The notes beneath the pieces are model-generated. The model saw nothing but the letters and a program-made list of their open reading frames with translations. It was not told the origin of the DNA and ran no database searches. Positions 17,681 to 29,235 of a stretch of DNA of 50,118 nt are shown piece after piece (positions within the stretch are counted from its first letter, which is position 1; every line of letters begins with the position of its first letter). The DNA is taken from assembly GCA_947496145.1 (NCBI GenBank), contig CANMBS010000027.1:24001-74118 (forward strand), read 5' to 3'. Position numbers and translations under genes: made by a program. Source of the DNA: an uncultured Pseudovibrio sp. GTDB taxonomy: Bacteria > Pseudomonadota > Alphaproteobacteria > Rhizobiales > Stappiaceae.

Positions 17681-18076
17681 ATGGCACGTGTGACCGTCGA
17701 AGATTGCGTCGATAAGGTTGAAAACCGGTTCGAGCTGGTTCTGCTTGCCAGCCATCGCGCCAGAATGATTTCAAGTGGTTCGCCACTGACAATCGACCGC
17801 GACAATGACAAAAACCCTGTTTGCGCTCTTCGCGAAATTGCTGAAGAAACAGTGAGCCCGGAGGATCTTAAAGAAGACCTCATCCACTCACTTCAGAAAT
17901 TCGTTGAAGTGGACGAGCCGGAAGCAGAAACAGCACCAATGGTCCCAAGTGACCCACAACAGCTTCAGATCAATGCAGTTGACGATTCAGAAGTAGAATT
18001 CGACAGCATCACTGAAGAAGATCTGTTGAAAGGACTGGAAGGACTGGTACCGCCGGAACGCTCCGACGACTACTAA
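17681..18076 (+). CDS. rpoZ: RNA polymerase omega subunit
   Basis: Small subunit that helps assemble RNA polymerase and shapes the ppGpp response. The 131-residue protein begins [21 protein letters not shown] and contains the conserved ASHRARMI and [10 protein letters not shown]. The acidic C-terminal tail (about 75-131) is long, as in other alphaproteobacteria. It is followed by rel after a strong hairpin, the standard rpoZ-rel order linking the ppGpp-sensitive subunit with the alarmone enzyme. Confidence 0.97.
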   Translation: MARVTVEDCVDKVENRFELVLLASHRARMISSGSPLTIDRDNDKNPVCALREIAEETVSPEDLKEDLIHSLQKFVEVDEPEAETAPMVPSDPQQLQINAVDDSEVEFDSITEEDLLKGLEGLVPPERSDDY

Positions 18077-18096
18077 TCGCCCTCCAGCAAGATGTC

Positions 18097-18117
18097 GGCG
18101 TCGGCCGGGCCGGCGCC
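18097..18117 (+). other. Strong GC hairpin between rpoZ and rel
   Basis: GGCGTCGGC (18097-18105) pairs with GCCGGCGCC (18109-18117) over nine positions with one G-T wobble and a CGG loop. It is followed only by TCGCATTTTC, not a full T-run. It may be an attenuator that lowers rel expression relative to rpoZ, or an RNA-processing site. Confidence 0.55.
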
Positions 18118-18171
18118 TCGCATTTTCAGGTCCGGCCCAGCTCTTTTGCAAATTGAAGCGGCCGCCCGAAA

Positions 18172-20409
18172 ATGATGCGTCAATACGAACTTGTTGAGAA
18201 AGTAACCAGCTACAATCCCAATGCGGATGAAGCCCTGCTCAACAAGGCCTATGTTTATGCCATGCAAAAGCATGGCACCCAGACCCGTGCCTCTGGGGAT
18301 CCATATATTTCCCACCCTCTTGAAGTTGCTGCAATCCTCACTGAGCTGAAGCTTGATGATGCAACAATTGCCGTTGCCCTGCTGCACGACACCATCGAGG
18401 ACACAGACGCCACCCGCGCCGAAATTGACCGTATGTTCGGCGAGGAAATCGGCAAACTCGTTGAGGGTCTGACCAAGATCCAGCGCCTGGACCTTGTTTC
18501 AAGAAAAGCAAAGCAGGCCGAAAACTTCCGCAAGCTCCTGCTGGCAATCGCTGATGATGTGCGTGTCCTGCTCGTCAAGCTTGCAGACCGCCTGCACAAC
18601 ATGCGCACACTGCATCATATGCGTGAAGACAAACGCATCCGTATTGCAGAAGAAACCATGGAGATTTATGCTCCATTGGCAGGCCGCATGGGTATGCAGG
18701 ACATTCGCGACGAACTGGAAGATATCTCCTTTGAGACACTCTATCAAGATGCACGCGACACAATACGTGAACGCCTTGCCATCCTTCATGAAAAGAATGA
18801 GAGCCTGATCTCAGATATTGAAGAGGACCTGACTCAGCGCCTCGCAGAACAAGGCATCAGCGCAAGGATCAGCGGGCGGGAAAAACGCGCCTATTCCATC
18901 TTCCGCAAAATGGAAGAAAAATCTCTCGGCTTCGAACAGCTTTCAGATATATATGGGTTCCGCGCAATCGTTCCAAATCCGGAAGATTGCTATCGCGTTC
19001 TCGGTGTCATTCACACAGCATGGCCCTGTGTTCCCGGTCGTTTCAAGGACTACATCTCCACACCAAAGCAAAACGACTACCGCTCCATCCACACCACCGT
19101 TGTTGGCCCGAAACGTCAGCGCGTTGAACTGCAAATCCGCACGGAAGCCATGCATCGCATCGCAGAAAACGGCATCGCAGCCCACGCGCTTTATAAGGAC
19201 GGCGTCACCGGTGGCCGTAACATTCAGTCCATGACAGCAGAATCTCGCGCCTACGGCTGGTTGCGCGGCACAATCGACCTGCTGGCTCAGGGAGAATCCC
19301 CAGAAGAGTTCCTCGAACATACCAAGCTTGAACTGTTCCACGATCAGGTTTTCTGCTTCACACCAAAAGGCCGACTGATTGCCCTCCCAAAGGGGGCAAC
19401 ACCAATCGATTTTGCATATGCCGTTCACACAGATATCGGCAACACCTGCGTAGGGTGTAAAATTAATGGCCGCATCTCTTCTTTGGTCACGGAGCTAAAC
19501 AACGGTGATGAAGTCGATATCGTTCGCTCGCAGGCACAGACACCGCCCCCCGCGTGGGAAAACATCGCTGTAACGGGCAAAGCACGCTCTGCAATCCGCA
19601 AGGCCACCAAAGCCTCTGCCCGCCAGCAATATGGCGGCTTAGGCAAGCATATCCTTGAGCGTGCATTCTCCCATGCTGGTAAAGATTTTGACGAAGCTGC
19701 ACTGGAAGCCCATATCAAGAAATTCCAGATGGAAACAACACTGGATCTTCTCGTTGCGGTTGGTCGGGGTGACGTACAGGCAAATGCAGTTCTGGAAGTG
19801 GCCTATCCGGACTACAGTCCAGCTGAAAGCGCAGAACGCAGCGCAAGCACCCCACCAGCAGCAGGCTCCGCCTCTGAAGGCTGGTTTGATCTGGACAAAG
19901 GCAGCTCAGTTAAGTTCAAGATCCCGGAGGGGTCCGCACGACCAGACAGCAATGGCTCGCTGCCAATCCGCACCAGTGTATCAGATTCCCTGCCCGTTCG
20001 GTTCGCACCAAGCGGAGGCGCGGTACCGGGAGACCGGATTGTCGGCATTCTCACACCTGGCGTTGGCATCACAATTTACCCGATCCAGTCACCGGATCTG
20101 AAAGAGTTTGACGACCAGCCAGAACGCTGGCTCGACGTTCGCTGGGACATTGATCCTAAGGCACCCGAGCGCTTTCCGGCACAAATCAGTGTCTTTGCAG
20201 TAAACGAGCCCGGCTCTCTGGCGACAATCACCAAGGTAATCGGTGATCATCGAGGCAATATCGATAACATCAAAATGATCCGAAAAGCCTCCGATTTTCA
20301 CGAGATGCTAATTGATCTTGAGGTATGGGACTTAAAGCATCTGAATTTGATCCTGAACCAGCTGCGCGCCAAACCGAATGTTTCTGAAGCACAAAGGGTA
20401 AATGGCTAG
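18172..20409 (+). CDS. rel: Bifunctional (p)ppGpp synthetase/hydrolase
   Basis: Long RelA/SpoT-type enzyme, 745 residues, controlling the stringent response. The hydrolase HD domain is intact (SHPLEVAAIL, LLHDTIEDT with H72-D73, and KLADRLHNMRTL). The synthetase domain is also intact (about 240-355: YGFRAIVPN, KDYISTPKQNDYRSIHT). Then come TGS (about 395-455, FCFTPKGRLIALPKGATPID) and a C-terminal ACT domain (about 665-740). With both catalytic centres present it should make and degrade the alarmone. Two adjacent ATG codons at 18172 and 18175 are possible starts; no clear ribosome site is seen. Confidence 0.96.
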   Translation: MMRQYELVEKVTSYNPNADEALLNKAYVYAMQKHGTQTRASGDPYISHPLEVAAILTELKLDDATIAVALLHDTIEDTDATRAEIDRMFGEEIGKLVEGLTKIQRLDLVSRKAKQAENFRKLLLAIADDVRVLLVKLADRLHNMRTLHHMREDKRIRIAEETMEIYAPLAGRMGMQDIRDELEDISFETLYQDARDTIRERLAILHEKNESLISDIEEDLTQRLAEQGISARISGREKRAYSIFRKMEEKSLGFEQLSDIYGFRAIVPNPEDCYRVLGVIHTAWPCVPGRFKDYISTPKQNDYRSIHTTVVGPKRQRVELQIRTEAMHRIAENGIAAHALYKDGVTGGRNIQSMTAESRAYGWLRGTIDLLAQGESPEEFLEHTKLELFHDQVFCFTPKGRLIALPKGATPIDFAYAVHTDIGNTCVGCKINGRISSLVTELNNGDEVDIVRSQAQTPPPAWENIAVTGKARSAIRKATKASARQQYGGLGKHILERAFSHAGKDFDEAALEAHIKKFQMETTLDLLVAVGRGDVQANAVLEVAYPDYSPAESAERSASTPPAAGSASEGWFDLDKGSSVKFKIPEGSARPDSNGSLPIRTSVSDSLPVRFAPSGGAVPGDRIVGILTPGVGITIYPIQSPDLKEFDDQPERWLDVRWDIDPKAPERFPAQISVFAVNEPGSLATITKVIGDHRGNIDNIKMIRKASDFHEMLIDLEVWDLKHLNLILNQLRAKPNVSEAQRVNG

Positions 20410-20433
20410 CCGCGAATAACCAGGGGAACACCC

Positions 20434-21027
20434 ATGGACCCCAGTAAAGTCCTGGACGTTTTCAAACAGACCAACGCTCTGAAGGAAGGTCACTTCATCC
20501 TTCCTTCAGGTTGGCACAGTACCACCTACCTTCAACGCCAGAAGCTTCTGGAACATCCTGAAAAAGTGGAGTTTCTCGCAGCTGAGCTGGTCAAAAAAAT
20601 CGCTGCAAGCCAGCTTCTCAACTTTTCACATTTCATTGCACCAAGCCTGGGTGGTCTGGTCGTTGCACTTCAACTGGCAAGAATCATGCAAAAAAGCGCC
20701 CTTTGGATGCGTCGTGAAGCAGGCATTTTTACAACAACCCCCGCAACACTCGCGCCAAATTCAAATATCTTTATGATTCAAGATGTTGTAGGTACGGGAC
20801 ACCTTTGCCACTCAACTATTGAAGCATTACAGACACGCGGTATTAACACACTGGCTGTTGGCTGTTTTATTGACAGGAGTCTTGAGGATACAGACTTAGG
20901 AGTACCTCTAATATCACTTGCTCCGCTCAAACGAGCAGTGTATGCAGCCCAAGACATTCCGAAGGAACTGGCAGAGATACCCATAACACCAACAACCGTG
21001 ACGACACCGACTGACTGGCAAATTTGA
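20434..21027 (+). CDS. Divergent orotate phosphoribosyltransferase-like protein
   Basis: A 197-residue type I phosphoribosyltransferase resembling rhizobial PyrE, which makes orotidine monophosphate from orotate and PRPP. The N-terminal GHFILPSGWHSTTYLQ, the APSLGGLVVALQLAR loop and the C-terminal VGCFIDRS and VPLISLA match PyrE. The PRPP-binding motif, normally a hydrophobic strand followed by ED and TTG, reads FMIQDVVGTG (about 113-122): Glu is replaced by Gln at 116 and the first Thr by Gly. It sits in the usual place after rel. It may be an altered or regulatory paralogue, with a canonical pyrE elsewhere in the genome; catalytic activity is doubtful. The start ATG is preceded by GGGGAA. 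Confidence 0.75.
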   Translation: MDPSKVLDVFKQTNALKEGHFILPSGWHSTTYLQRQKLLEHPEKVEFLAAELVKKIAASQLLNFSHFIAPSLGGLVVALQLARIMQKSALWMRREAGIFTTTPATLAPNSNIFMIQDVVGTGHLCHSTIEALQTRGINTLAVGCFIDRSLEDTDLGVPLISLAPLKRAVYAAQDIPKELAEIPITPTTVTTPTDWQI

Positions 21028-21051
21028 ACGAAGCAAAGCACTTGAACCGAG

Positions 21052-21630
21052 ATGATCTTTAAACGGCGCGAAAAGCCAACAAGAATTGAACGCATTCGCG
21101 TAGCTGTATGGCCGCGCCACAGTTGGTCTCGCTCATTCAGATACTTTACAAAACGGGTTCTGCGCCTTTCCGCCAGCCCACGTAAAATCGCATCGGGTTT
21201 TGCCGCAGGTGTTGCAGCTTCTTTCACTCCCCTTATCGGCTTCCATTTCATCCTCAGCTTTATTCTGGCCTACATTCTGCGCGGCAACCTGCTTGCAGCA
21301 GCTTTGGGTACAGCAGTTGGAAACCCACTAACTTTTCCCTTCATCTGGGCGAGCACCTATGAGGTTGGACTTTACATTCTGGATCAGGATAAAAGGCCCC
21401 TGCCAGATCTGAGTAATCATCTGGACCATTCCCTGCTCTCACAGTCTTTAGACACGATCTGGCCTATCTTGAAACCAATGCTCATCGGAGCAGTTCCGCT
21501 TGGTTTGATCGCTGGCTTAACCTTTTATTTCATCATACTTGGTTCAGTAACCACCTACCAGAAAGCACGCGAACATCGCTTTCGTCTGAAAAGAAAGCTG
21601 GTTGCAAAAGGCAAGCAAAACAAACAATAA
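21052..21630 (+). CDS. DUF2062 domain membrane protein
   Basis: A 192-residue inner-membrane protein. After a basic N-terminus (KRREKPTRIERIR) comes the DUF2062 core: SPRKIASGFAAGVAASFTPL, then FHFILSFILAYILRGNLLAA, and GTAVGNPLTFPFIW. A last hydrophobic helix (MLIGAVPLGLIAGLTFYFI) and a basic tail ending KGKQNKQ follow. DUF2062 proteins are common beside rel, pyrE and acpS in Rhizobiales; the function is unknown. It begins 24 bp after the pyrE-like gene and is likely co-transcribed. Confidence 0.85.
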   Translation: MIFKRREKPTRIERIRVAVWPRHSWSRSFRYFTKRVLRLSASPRKIASGFAAGVAASFTPLIGFHFILSFILAYILRGNLLAAALGTAVGNPLTFPFIWASTYEVGLYILDQDKRPLPDLSNHLDHSLLSQSLDTIWPILKPMLIGAVPLGLIAGLTFYFIILGSVTTYQKAREHRFRLKRKLVAKGKQNKQ

Positions 21631-21856
21631 ACGCAGCGGTGTTTCTCAGAAACTTCCGCAAAATACCAGTCTTCAGGGCATTTCATTTCAAATACCCATT
21701 GCTATATGATAGCCGCATGCGTAAAGCCTATTGCATTTCGCAATACAAATAGCTTGATTTGCAAAAGCACAACTTAGAAGTTGACTGCAATAGAAGCTCA
21801 GAAGAGCTCATCACGCAAGATAAGCTGCTTTCAGCGTTTAAAGCAACGAGGCACCC

Positions 21857-22276
21857 ATGATTATTGGCATCGGCAGTGATCTGAGCGACATTCGCAGAAT
21901 CGAAAAGACTCTCTCCCGCTTTCCGGATCGCTTCATCAGGCGCGTTTTCACCGAGATTGAACGCAAAAAAGCGGAAGGTCGCGTGAATAAAGCGGCAACT
22001 TATGCAAAACGCTTTGCCGCTAAAGAGGCTTGTTCCAAAGCATTGGGCACAGGCTTGTCTATGGGCGTAGCATGGAAAGAAATGGGTGTTGTGAACCTGC
22101 CAAGCGGTAAACCAACCCTAAGATTGACAGGCAGCGCAAAAGAAAGACTGGATAAACTCGTCCCGGATGGCTTCGTGCCACGAATTGACCTGACAATTAC
22201 TGATGACTACCCGTTGGCACAGGCATTTGTCGTCATTTCGGCATGGCCTGAGGACTGGCCCGGCGTGGAGCCGTGA
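21857..22276 (+). CDS. acpS: Holo-[acyl-carrier-protein] synthase
   Basis: Transfers 4'-phosphopantetheine from CoA to acyl carrier protein. The 139-residue protein has [15 protein letters not shown] with the Mg-binding D8, and [18 protein letters not shown] with the conserved RFAAKEA helix. The length is typical. The ATG at 21857 follows an ACGAGG site. Gene order acpS-lepB-rnc-era-recO is the usual one for the order. Confidence 0.96.
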   Translation: MIIGIGSDLSDIRRIEKTLSRFPDRFIRRVFTEIERKKAEGRVNKAATYAKRFAAKEACSKALGTGLSMGVAWKEMGVVNLPSGKPTLRLTGSAKERLDKLVPDGFVPRIDLTITDDYPLAQAFVVISAWPEDWPGVEP

Positions 22277-22422
22277 AAACGTAAATGAACTGGATTGCAC
22301 AGGCGGCCTTGAACCGCTAAGACATCCCCTTATGTGAATTACATTGTCTGGAGACCGACTCGTCTGAAAGGATGCGCAAACAACTGCGATCTGCGAGGTG
22401 TCTCTTACCGTGAAGGATAAAT

Positions 22423-23172
22423 ATGAGCCAATCAAAAGAAAAAGCGCAGGAAGGCAGCGTCTATGAGACCATCAAGGTCATTGCTCAGGCGCTTCTGCTC
22501 GCTCTGGTTGTTAGAACGTTTCTCTTCCAGCCATTTTTCATCCCATCAGGCTCCATGAAAGACACATTGCTGATCGGTGACTATCTTTTTGTCTCCAAAT
22601 ACAGCTATGGCTATTCAAAATACTCTTTCCCGTTTGCACTCGCACCATTTTCAGGACGTGTCTGGGCCTCTCCCCCCGAGCGTGGAGAAATTGCGGTTTT
22701 CAAACTCCCAACCGACAACACAACTGACTATATCAAGCGTGTCATAGGTCTGCCCGGTGATGAAATTCAGATGATTGATGGTGTCTTGCACATCAATGGC
22801 GAGGCCGTTGAGCGCAAGCGTATCGATGATTACATTGAAAAAGATAGCTACGGCGACATCCTGAACATCCCACGCTACATTGAGACACTGCCAAACGGTG
22901 TGAGCTATCAAACACTTGATATCACCACCCGCGGACAGCTGGACAATACACCAGTTTATCACGTTCCTGCCGATCATTACTTCATGATGGGTGACAATCG
23001 GGACAACTCGCAGGACAGCCGCGTTTTGTCTGGTGTTGGCTACGTGCCCTTTGAGAACTTTATTGGTCGGGCAGAGATTATCTTCTTCTCTGTTGCAGAT
23101 GGTCAGCCAGCCTGGATGTTCTGGAAGTGGCCCTGGACCGTACGCTGGGACAGACTTGGCGACATACTTTAA
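22423..23172 (+). CDS. lepB: Signal peptidase I
   Basis: Membrane-anchored serine protease that removes signal peptides from exported proteins. The N-terminal anchor is IAQALLLALVVRTFLFQPFFI. The nucleophile S44 lies in PSGSMKDTL and the general-base lysine is about K105 in DYIKRVIGLPGD. Box E is GDNRDNSQDSR. The 249-residue length fits alphaproteobacterial SPases with a single anchor. The start ATG follows GAAGGATAA. rnc begins 42 bp downstream. Confidence 0.97.
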   Translation: MSQSKEKAQEGSVYETIKVIAQALLLALVVRTFLFQPFFIPSGSMKDTLLIGDYLFVSKYSYGYSKYSFPFALAPFSGRVWASPPERGEIAVFKLPTDNTTDYIKRVIGLPGDEIQMIDGVLHINGEAVERKRIDDYIEKDSYGDILNIPRYIETLPNGVSYQTLDITTRGQLDNTPVYHVPADHYFMMGDNRDNSQDSRVLSGVGYVPFENFIGRAEIIFFSVADGQPAWMFWKWPWTVRWDRLGDIL

Positions 23173-23214
23173 CACGCCAATAATGCAGCAGCCTTTGAAG
23201 GAATTAGCCGGAAT

Positions 23215-23922
23215 ATGAGCAGAAGAAAAAGACCGGTATCAGATGCAGCGCTGGAAGAGCGCATTGGCTACAAGTTCAGGAACAAGGAACTCCTTGTTCG
23301 GGCCTTGACCCATGCCAGCGCCCTTCCGGTTGCTAAGGCTTCTCTACAAAGCTACCAGCGCCTTGAATTTCTTGGTGACCGTGTGCTTGGCCTTGCCATA
23401 GCAACAATGCTGGAAGAGAACTTCCCCAAAGCAGATGAAGGCGAACTTGCACGACGCCTTAATCAGCTCGTGAAACGCGAAACCTGCGCGGAAGTTTCAA
23501 AAACCATCGAAATTGGCCAACATATGCGCGTTGGTGAAGCCGAAGCGCATACAGGCGGCAGAACCAAAACAGCAATTCTTGCAGATATGTGTGAGAGCCT
23601 GATTGCAGCAATTTACCTTGATAGCGGATTTGACGAAGCTGAGAACTTCATCAAGCGCTATTTTGCTGAAAGAATGGTATCCTATACAGGCCCGTTGCGA
23701 GATGCAAAAACAACTCTTCAGGAATGGGCGCAGTCCAAGGGACGCCCTACTCCGCAATACGAAACAGTCGCTCGCAGCGGCCCGGACCATGCCCCGATCT
23801 TTAAAATCCGCGTTAATGTGGAAGGCGTGGATTCTGGCGAAGCAGTCGGAAGCTCAAAACGCATCGCCGAACAGTCCGCTGCCGAGAACATCCTGCGCCG
23901 CGAAGGCGTCTGGAGCGAATAG
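23215..23922 (+). CDS. rnc: Ribonuclease III
   Basis: Double-strand-specific endonuclease that processes rRNA precursors and many mRNAs. The signature RLEFLGDRVLGLAIA (about 49-63) contains the metal-binding acidic residues, and the second acidic cluster is CESLIAAIYLDSGFDEAE. A double-stranded RNA-binding domain fills the C-terminus (about 160-230, KTTLQEWAQSKGRPTPQY ... SKRIAEQSAAENILRR). At 235 residues it is of normal length. Only 7 bp separate it from era, the usual coupling. Confidence 0.97.
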   Translation: MSRRKRPVSDAALEERIGYKFRNKELLVRALTHASALPVAKASLQSYQRLEFLGDRVLGLAIATMLEENFPKADEGELARRLNQLVKRETCAEVSKTIEIGQHMRVGEAEAHTGGRTKTAILADMCESLIAAIYLDSGFDEAENFIKRYFAERMVSYTGPLRDAKTTLQEWAQSKGRPTPQYETVARSGPDHAPIFKIRVNVEGVDSGEAVGSSKRIAEQSAAENILRREGVWSE

Positions 23923-23929
23923 GTCTTAA

Positions 23930-24892
23930 ATGAACAACGAAAACAATAACAACGACGACCTGCCAGAGGGTATGAACTTCAACCTTGGCAAACTGAATGA
24001 AAACACACGCGCTGGCTTTGTTGCGTTGATTGGTGCGCCAAACGCGGGCAAGTCTACGCTGCTGAACCAGCTGGTTGGTACAAAGGTTTCAATCGTCACC
24101 CACAAGGTGCAGACAACCCGCGCAATCGTGCGCGGCGTTGCCATTGAAGATGATAGTCAGGTCATCTTCGTTGATACCCCGGGCATCTTCCGCCCGAAAC
24201 GCCGCCTCGACCGCGCAATGGTCGACACCGCATGGGGCGGTGCAAAAGACGCTGATGTGGTCGCTGTGCTCATCGATGCCAAGAAAGGCATCAATGAAGC
24301 CGTCGAGCGTATCCTGAACGAACTGGAGCATATCAAGCTTCCAAAGGTTCTGATCCTCAACAAGATCGACATCACCAAACGCGAACAGCTTCTGGAACTG
24401 GCGGCAAAAGCCAACGAATACACCAAGTTCGACCAGACCTTCATGGTATCCGCCATCAATGGCTCTGGCACCAGAGACATTTTAAAGTACTTTGCCGAGC
24501 AGATGCCAAAGGGTCCATGGCTTTATCCGGAAGATCAGGCCTCCGACATTCCTTTGCGCATGCTGGCAGCCGAAATCACCCGCGAAAAACTCTATCTGCG
24601 CCTTCACGAAGAGCTGCCTTACATCTCCACGGTTGAAACCGATAAGTGGGAAGACAAAAAAGACGGCTCTATCCGCATCGAACAAACCATCTTCGTTGAG
24701 CGCGACAGTCAGAAGTCCATCGTGCTGGGCAAGAACGGTCAGACCATCAAGGCAATCTCAAAAGCCGCTCGTGAGGAACTCACCGAAGCATTTGAAACGC
24801 CGGTGCACCTGTTTGTTTTTGTGAAAGTACGAGAAAACTGGTCTGATGATCCAGAGCGCTATCGCAACATGGGACTGGATTTCCCGCATTAG
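23930..24892 (+). CDS. era: GTPase Era
   Basis: Essential GTPase in 16S rRNA maturation and 30S assembly. P-loop GAPNAGKS (about 35-42), G2 region KVQTTRAIVRG, G3 DTPG in IFVDTPGIFRP, and G4 NKID are present. The C-terminal KH domain has KSIVLGKNGQTIKAISKAA. The N-terminal extension of about 25 residues is rich in Asn and Asp (NNENNNNDD), so a later start is possible, although the ATG at 23930 fits the 7-bp spacing from rnc. recO follows after 9 bp. Confidence 0.97.
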   Translation: MNNENNNNDDLPEGMNFNLGKLNENTRAGFVALIGAPNAGKSTLLNQLVGTKVSIVTHKVQTTRAIVRGVAIEDDSQVIFVDTPGIFRPKRRLDRAMVDTAWGGAKDADVVAVLIDAKKGINEAVERILNELEHIKLPKVLILNKIDITKREQLLELAAKANEYTKFDQTFMVSAINGSGTRDILKYFAEQMPKGPWLYPEDQASDIPLRMLAAEITREKLYLRLHEELPYISTVETDKWEDKKDGSIRIEQTIFVERDSQKSIVLGKNGQTIKAISKAAREELTEAFETPVHLFVFVKVRENWSDDPERYRNMGLDFPH

Positions 24893-24901
24893 AGCAAAAT
24901 C

Positions 24902-25666
24902 ATGCAGTGGCAGGCAGAAGGCATCGTCATTGGAACACGCAAGCAGGGTGAAAACAACATCCTGCTTGAAGTTCTGACACCGGACAAAGGCCGCTGCCTT
25001 GGTCTGGTTCGCGGCGGCAGATCGCGCCGCCAGCAGCCTGCCCTGCAACTGGGCAATCACCTCAACCTCACATGGCGCGCCAGACTGGACGAACATCTGG
25101 GCTTCTTCACCGTTGAACCCTTACAACTCCGCGCAGCCCATCTCATGCAGACTGCCCGAGCCATTCACGGCTTGCAAAGCCTCTGCTCTCAAGTCCGCCT
25201 GCTTCCAGAACGCGACCCGCACCCTAATCTGTTCCATGCACTTGATGTTATCCTCGATCACTTAGAGGACCCTCAAATCGGAGCAGCACTCGTGCTGCGC
25301 TTTGAGCTGGAATTACTCAACGAGCTGGGCTTCGGCCTCGACCTTACGCAGTGCGCCGCCACCGGCACCACTGAGGAACTCATCTGGGTTTCTCCCAAAT
25401 CAGGCCGCGCAGTATGCAAAAGCGCGGGTCTTCCCTATGCAAGTAAACTGCTGACACTGCCAGAGTTTTTAAAAGCACCAGCCACCCGCCTCTCTCAGAA
25501 CCTGCAAATTGCAAAAAGTGATATGGAAGCCGGCTTCTCACTCACCGGATACTTTCTGTTCAAATACATTTACGAACCACGCAGCATCCAATGGCCCGCT
25601 GCACGAGATAGTTACGTAACAGCTCTGAAGAAAGATTTTGCAGAACTTCAGAACGAGAGTTCATGA
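24902..25666 (+). CDS. recO: DNA repair protein RecO
   Basis: Mediator that helps RecR load RecA on SSB-coated DNA. The N-terminal OB fold starts MQWQAEGIVIGTRKQGENN, with LEVLTPDKGRCLGLVRGGRS, and the helical C-terminal half contains RFELELLNELGFGLDLTQCAATG, in line with the family. The 254-residue length is normal. The zinc-finger cysteines found in some RecO proteins are not clear. It is the last gene of the era operon and ends 6 bp from a convergent lipoprotein gene. Confidence 0.95.
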   Translation: MQWQAEGIVIGTRKQGENNILLEVLTPDKGRCLGLVRGGRSRRQQPALQLGNHLNLTWRARLDEHLGFFTVEPLQLRAAHLMQTARAIHGLQSLCSQVRLLPERDPHPNLFHALDVILDHLEDPQIGAALVLRFELELLNELGFGLDLTQCAATGTTEELIWVSPKSGRAVCKSAGLPYASKLLTLPEFLKAPATRLSQNLQIAKSDMEAGFSLTGYFLFKYIYEPRSIQWPAARDSYVTALKKDFAELQNESS

Positions 25667-25672
25667 AGCAAC

Positions 25673-25987
25673 CTAATCTGATTGCGGCCCATTACCACCC
25701 GGCAAAATGATCACCGGCCCCGTACTGTCTCCACCCAATGGAATATAACGCTTCTTTGGTGGCGGCACATATGGATGCTGATCCTCAGGAGGTGGCTGAT
25801 ACCAGCTCCGTCGCACCCCCGGCGCTTCTTGCACCTGCCCGCTCAATCCGTCAGCGACAGGCTCCGATCTCTGCACACTGTCAGTTTCCTGCACAGTATT
25901 GGCTGGATCGGCTGCGAGACTACATCCGGCAACGCCAACCAGCCCGGCAAGGAACACGCCAGTTCTAACGATAATACTCAAACGCAT
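25673..25987 (-). CDS. Small proline-rich lipoprotein
   Basis: The predicted 104-residue protein begins MRLSIIVRTGVFLAGLVGV and has a lipobox ending VAGC with the lipidated cysteine at about C22, so it should be anchored to a membrane facing the periplasm. The mature part is low-complexity: acidic and Gln-rich first, then proline-rich (YQPPPEDQHPYVPPPKKRY) and glycine-rich (LPGGNGP). I do not recognise a family. The frame opens earlier at 26050; the ATG at 25987 is chosen for its GAAGGG ribosome site and the signal sequence. It faces recO tail to tail. Confidence 0.72.
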   Translation of the reverse strand: MRLSIIVRTGVFLAGLVGVAGCSLAADPANTVQETDSVQRSEPVADGLSGQVQEAPGVRRSWYQPPPEDQHPYVPPPKKRYIPLGGDSTGPVIILPGGNGPQSD

Positions 25988-26281
25988 CTGGTATCCCTTC
26001 AGATGAACGACAGTCTTCCGACATAAACCAGCCATAAAATAGCAGGGCAAAAAACAGACTGCCTTAAATCAACCATAAAAATTCGAGCGGTGATCGAAAG
26101 GAAGCCACACCCACAATTTCTGGTAGTTTACAGCTCCATGGAAAATTCACATTCCTGACTCGGAAAACTCTCTGTCCGGGCCTAAGCAAAAACCTTAAAA
26201 AAGCGCTGTTTTCTGAGGATTTCATTGCTAGAACTGTGCGTTACCATTGCCAGAACAAGCCAAGAACGATAACCAAGTGAC

Positions 26282-28531
<2,250 letters not shown>

Positions 28532-28546
28532 AGCTAAAGATAAAAC

Positions 28547-28571
28547 GGCCCGGCAAAACACCGGGCCTTAT
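28547..28571 (+). terminator. Terminator after parC
   Basis: GGCCCGG (28547-28553) and CCGGGCC (28561-28567) form a perfect stem with a CAAAACA loop, followed by TTATA. The T-run is short, so it may be only moderately efficient. It lies 16 bp beyond the parC stop. Confidence 0.75.
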
Positions 28572-28672
28572 ACATTGAGAGGCAGGCACATATTGTATGA
28601 TGTGTCTGCCCCTTGTCCTTGTGGTTTGGCCAAAGCAACCAAACTGGCTTAGCAATCGTCTTAAGATTCCAC

Positions 28673-29203
28673 CTAACTTTGAAAGGCTGGTGATCTGAAT
28701 GGCAACAAGGCACAAAACAGCGTATCCAGATAAACTGACTTCCGGCTCATGCGGTCATTGGTAAGCAATCCAAAGGCACCGCCCTTGTGCTTGATATTGG
28801 TTGTCTGGAAAATCTCATCAATCGCATGACCAAGCTCTACTCCCGAACGCATCAGCTGCATTACCTTATCCGGGAGCGGTAACATCATGGTCCGGTTGGC
28901 GGAAACCTGTCGATCCTTTGAAAGAACAACCATCCACGCGAAGGTATAGGCCATACCGTGAAGCTCGCAGATGCCACCTTCCAGCCCTACCCCAAAGTCC
29001 GCATCAGGAACCGCCTCCAAAGCATTTTGCGCCCGCGTCACAGCACCAAGTCGCGTCTCATCATCACTCATAGGCTGATCAGAAACACCAGAGGGAACAC
29101 TCACCGGGACCAGCTCAATCTCATCAGCAGGAAATTGCGCCTGAAACGCTTCAAGCGTGGCATTCACCTTGACCGGATTTTGTGAGGCAACAACAACTTT
29201 CAC
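28673..29203 (-). CDS. yjjX: Inosine/xanthosine triphosphatase (YjjX/DUF84 family)
   Basis: Non-canonical nucleotide phosphatase that removes ITP or XTP from the pool. The 176-residue protein starts VKVVVASQNPVKVNATLEAF, the family's nucleotide-binding strand and helix, with DQPMSDDETRLGAVTRAQNA and GVGLEGGICELHGMAY (acidic catalytic site). The C-terminal half keeps HKGGAFGLLTNDRMSRK. A GTG at 29203 is chosen as start because AGGAG lies 8 bp before it; the longer frame from 29239 would run into the smpB terminator. It follows smpB and dapA on the same strand. Confidence 0.9.
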   Translation of the reverse strand: MKVVVASQNPVKVNATLEAFQAQFPADEIELVPVSVPSGVSDQPMSDDETRLGAVTRAQNALEAVPDADFGVGLEGGICELHGMAYTFAWMVVLSKDRQVSANRTMMLPLPDKVMQLMRSGVELGHAIDEIFQTTNIKHKGGAFGLLTNDRMSRKSVYLDTLFCALLPFRSPAFQS

Positions 29204-29235
29204 TGTATAGCTCCTGAACACTGCACACGCCAAAT

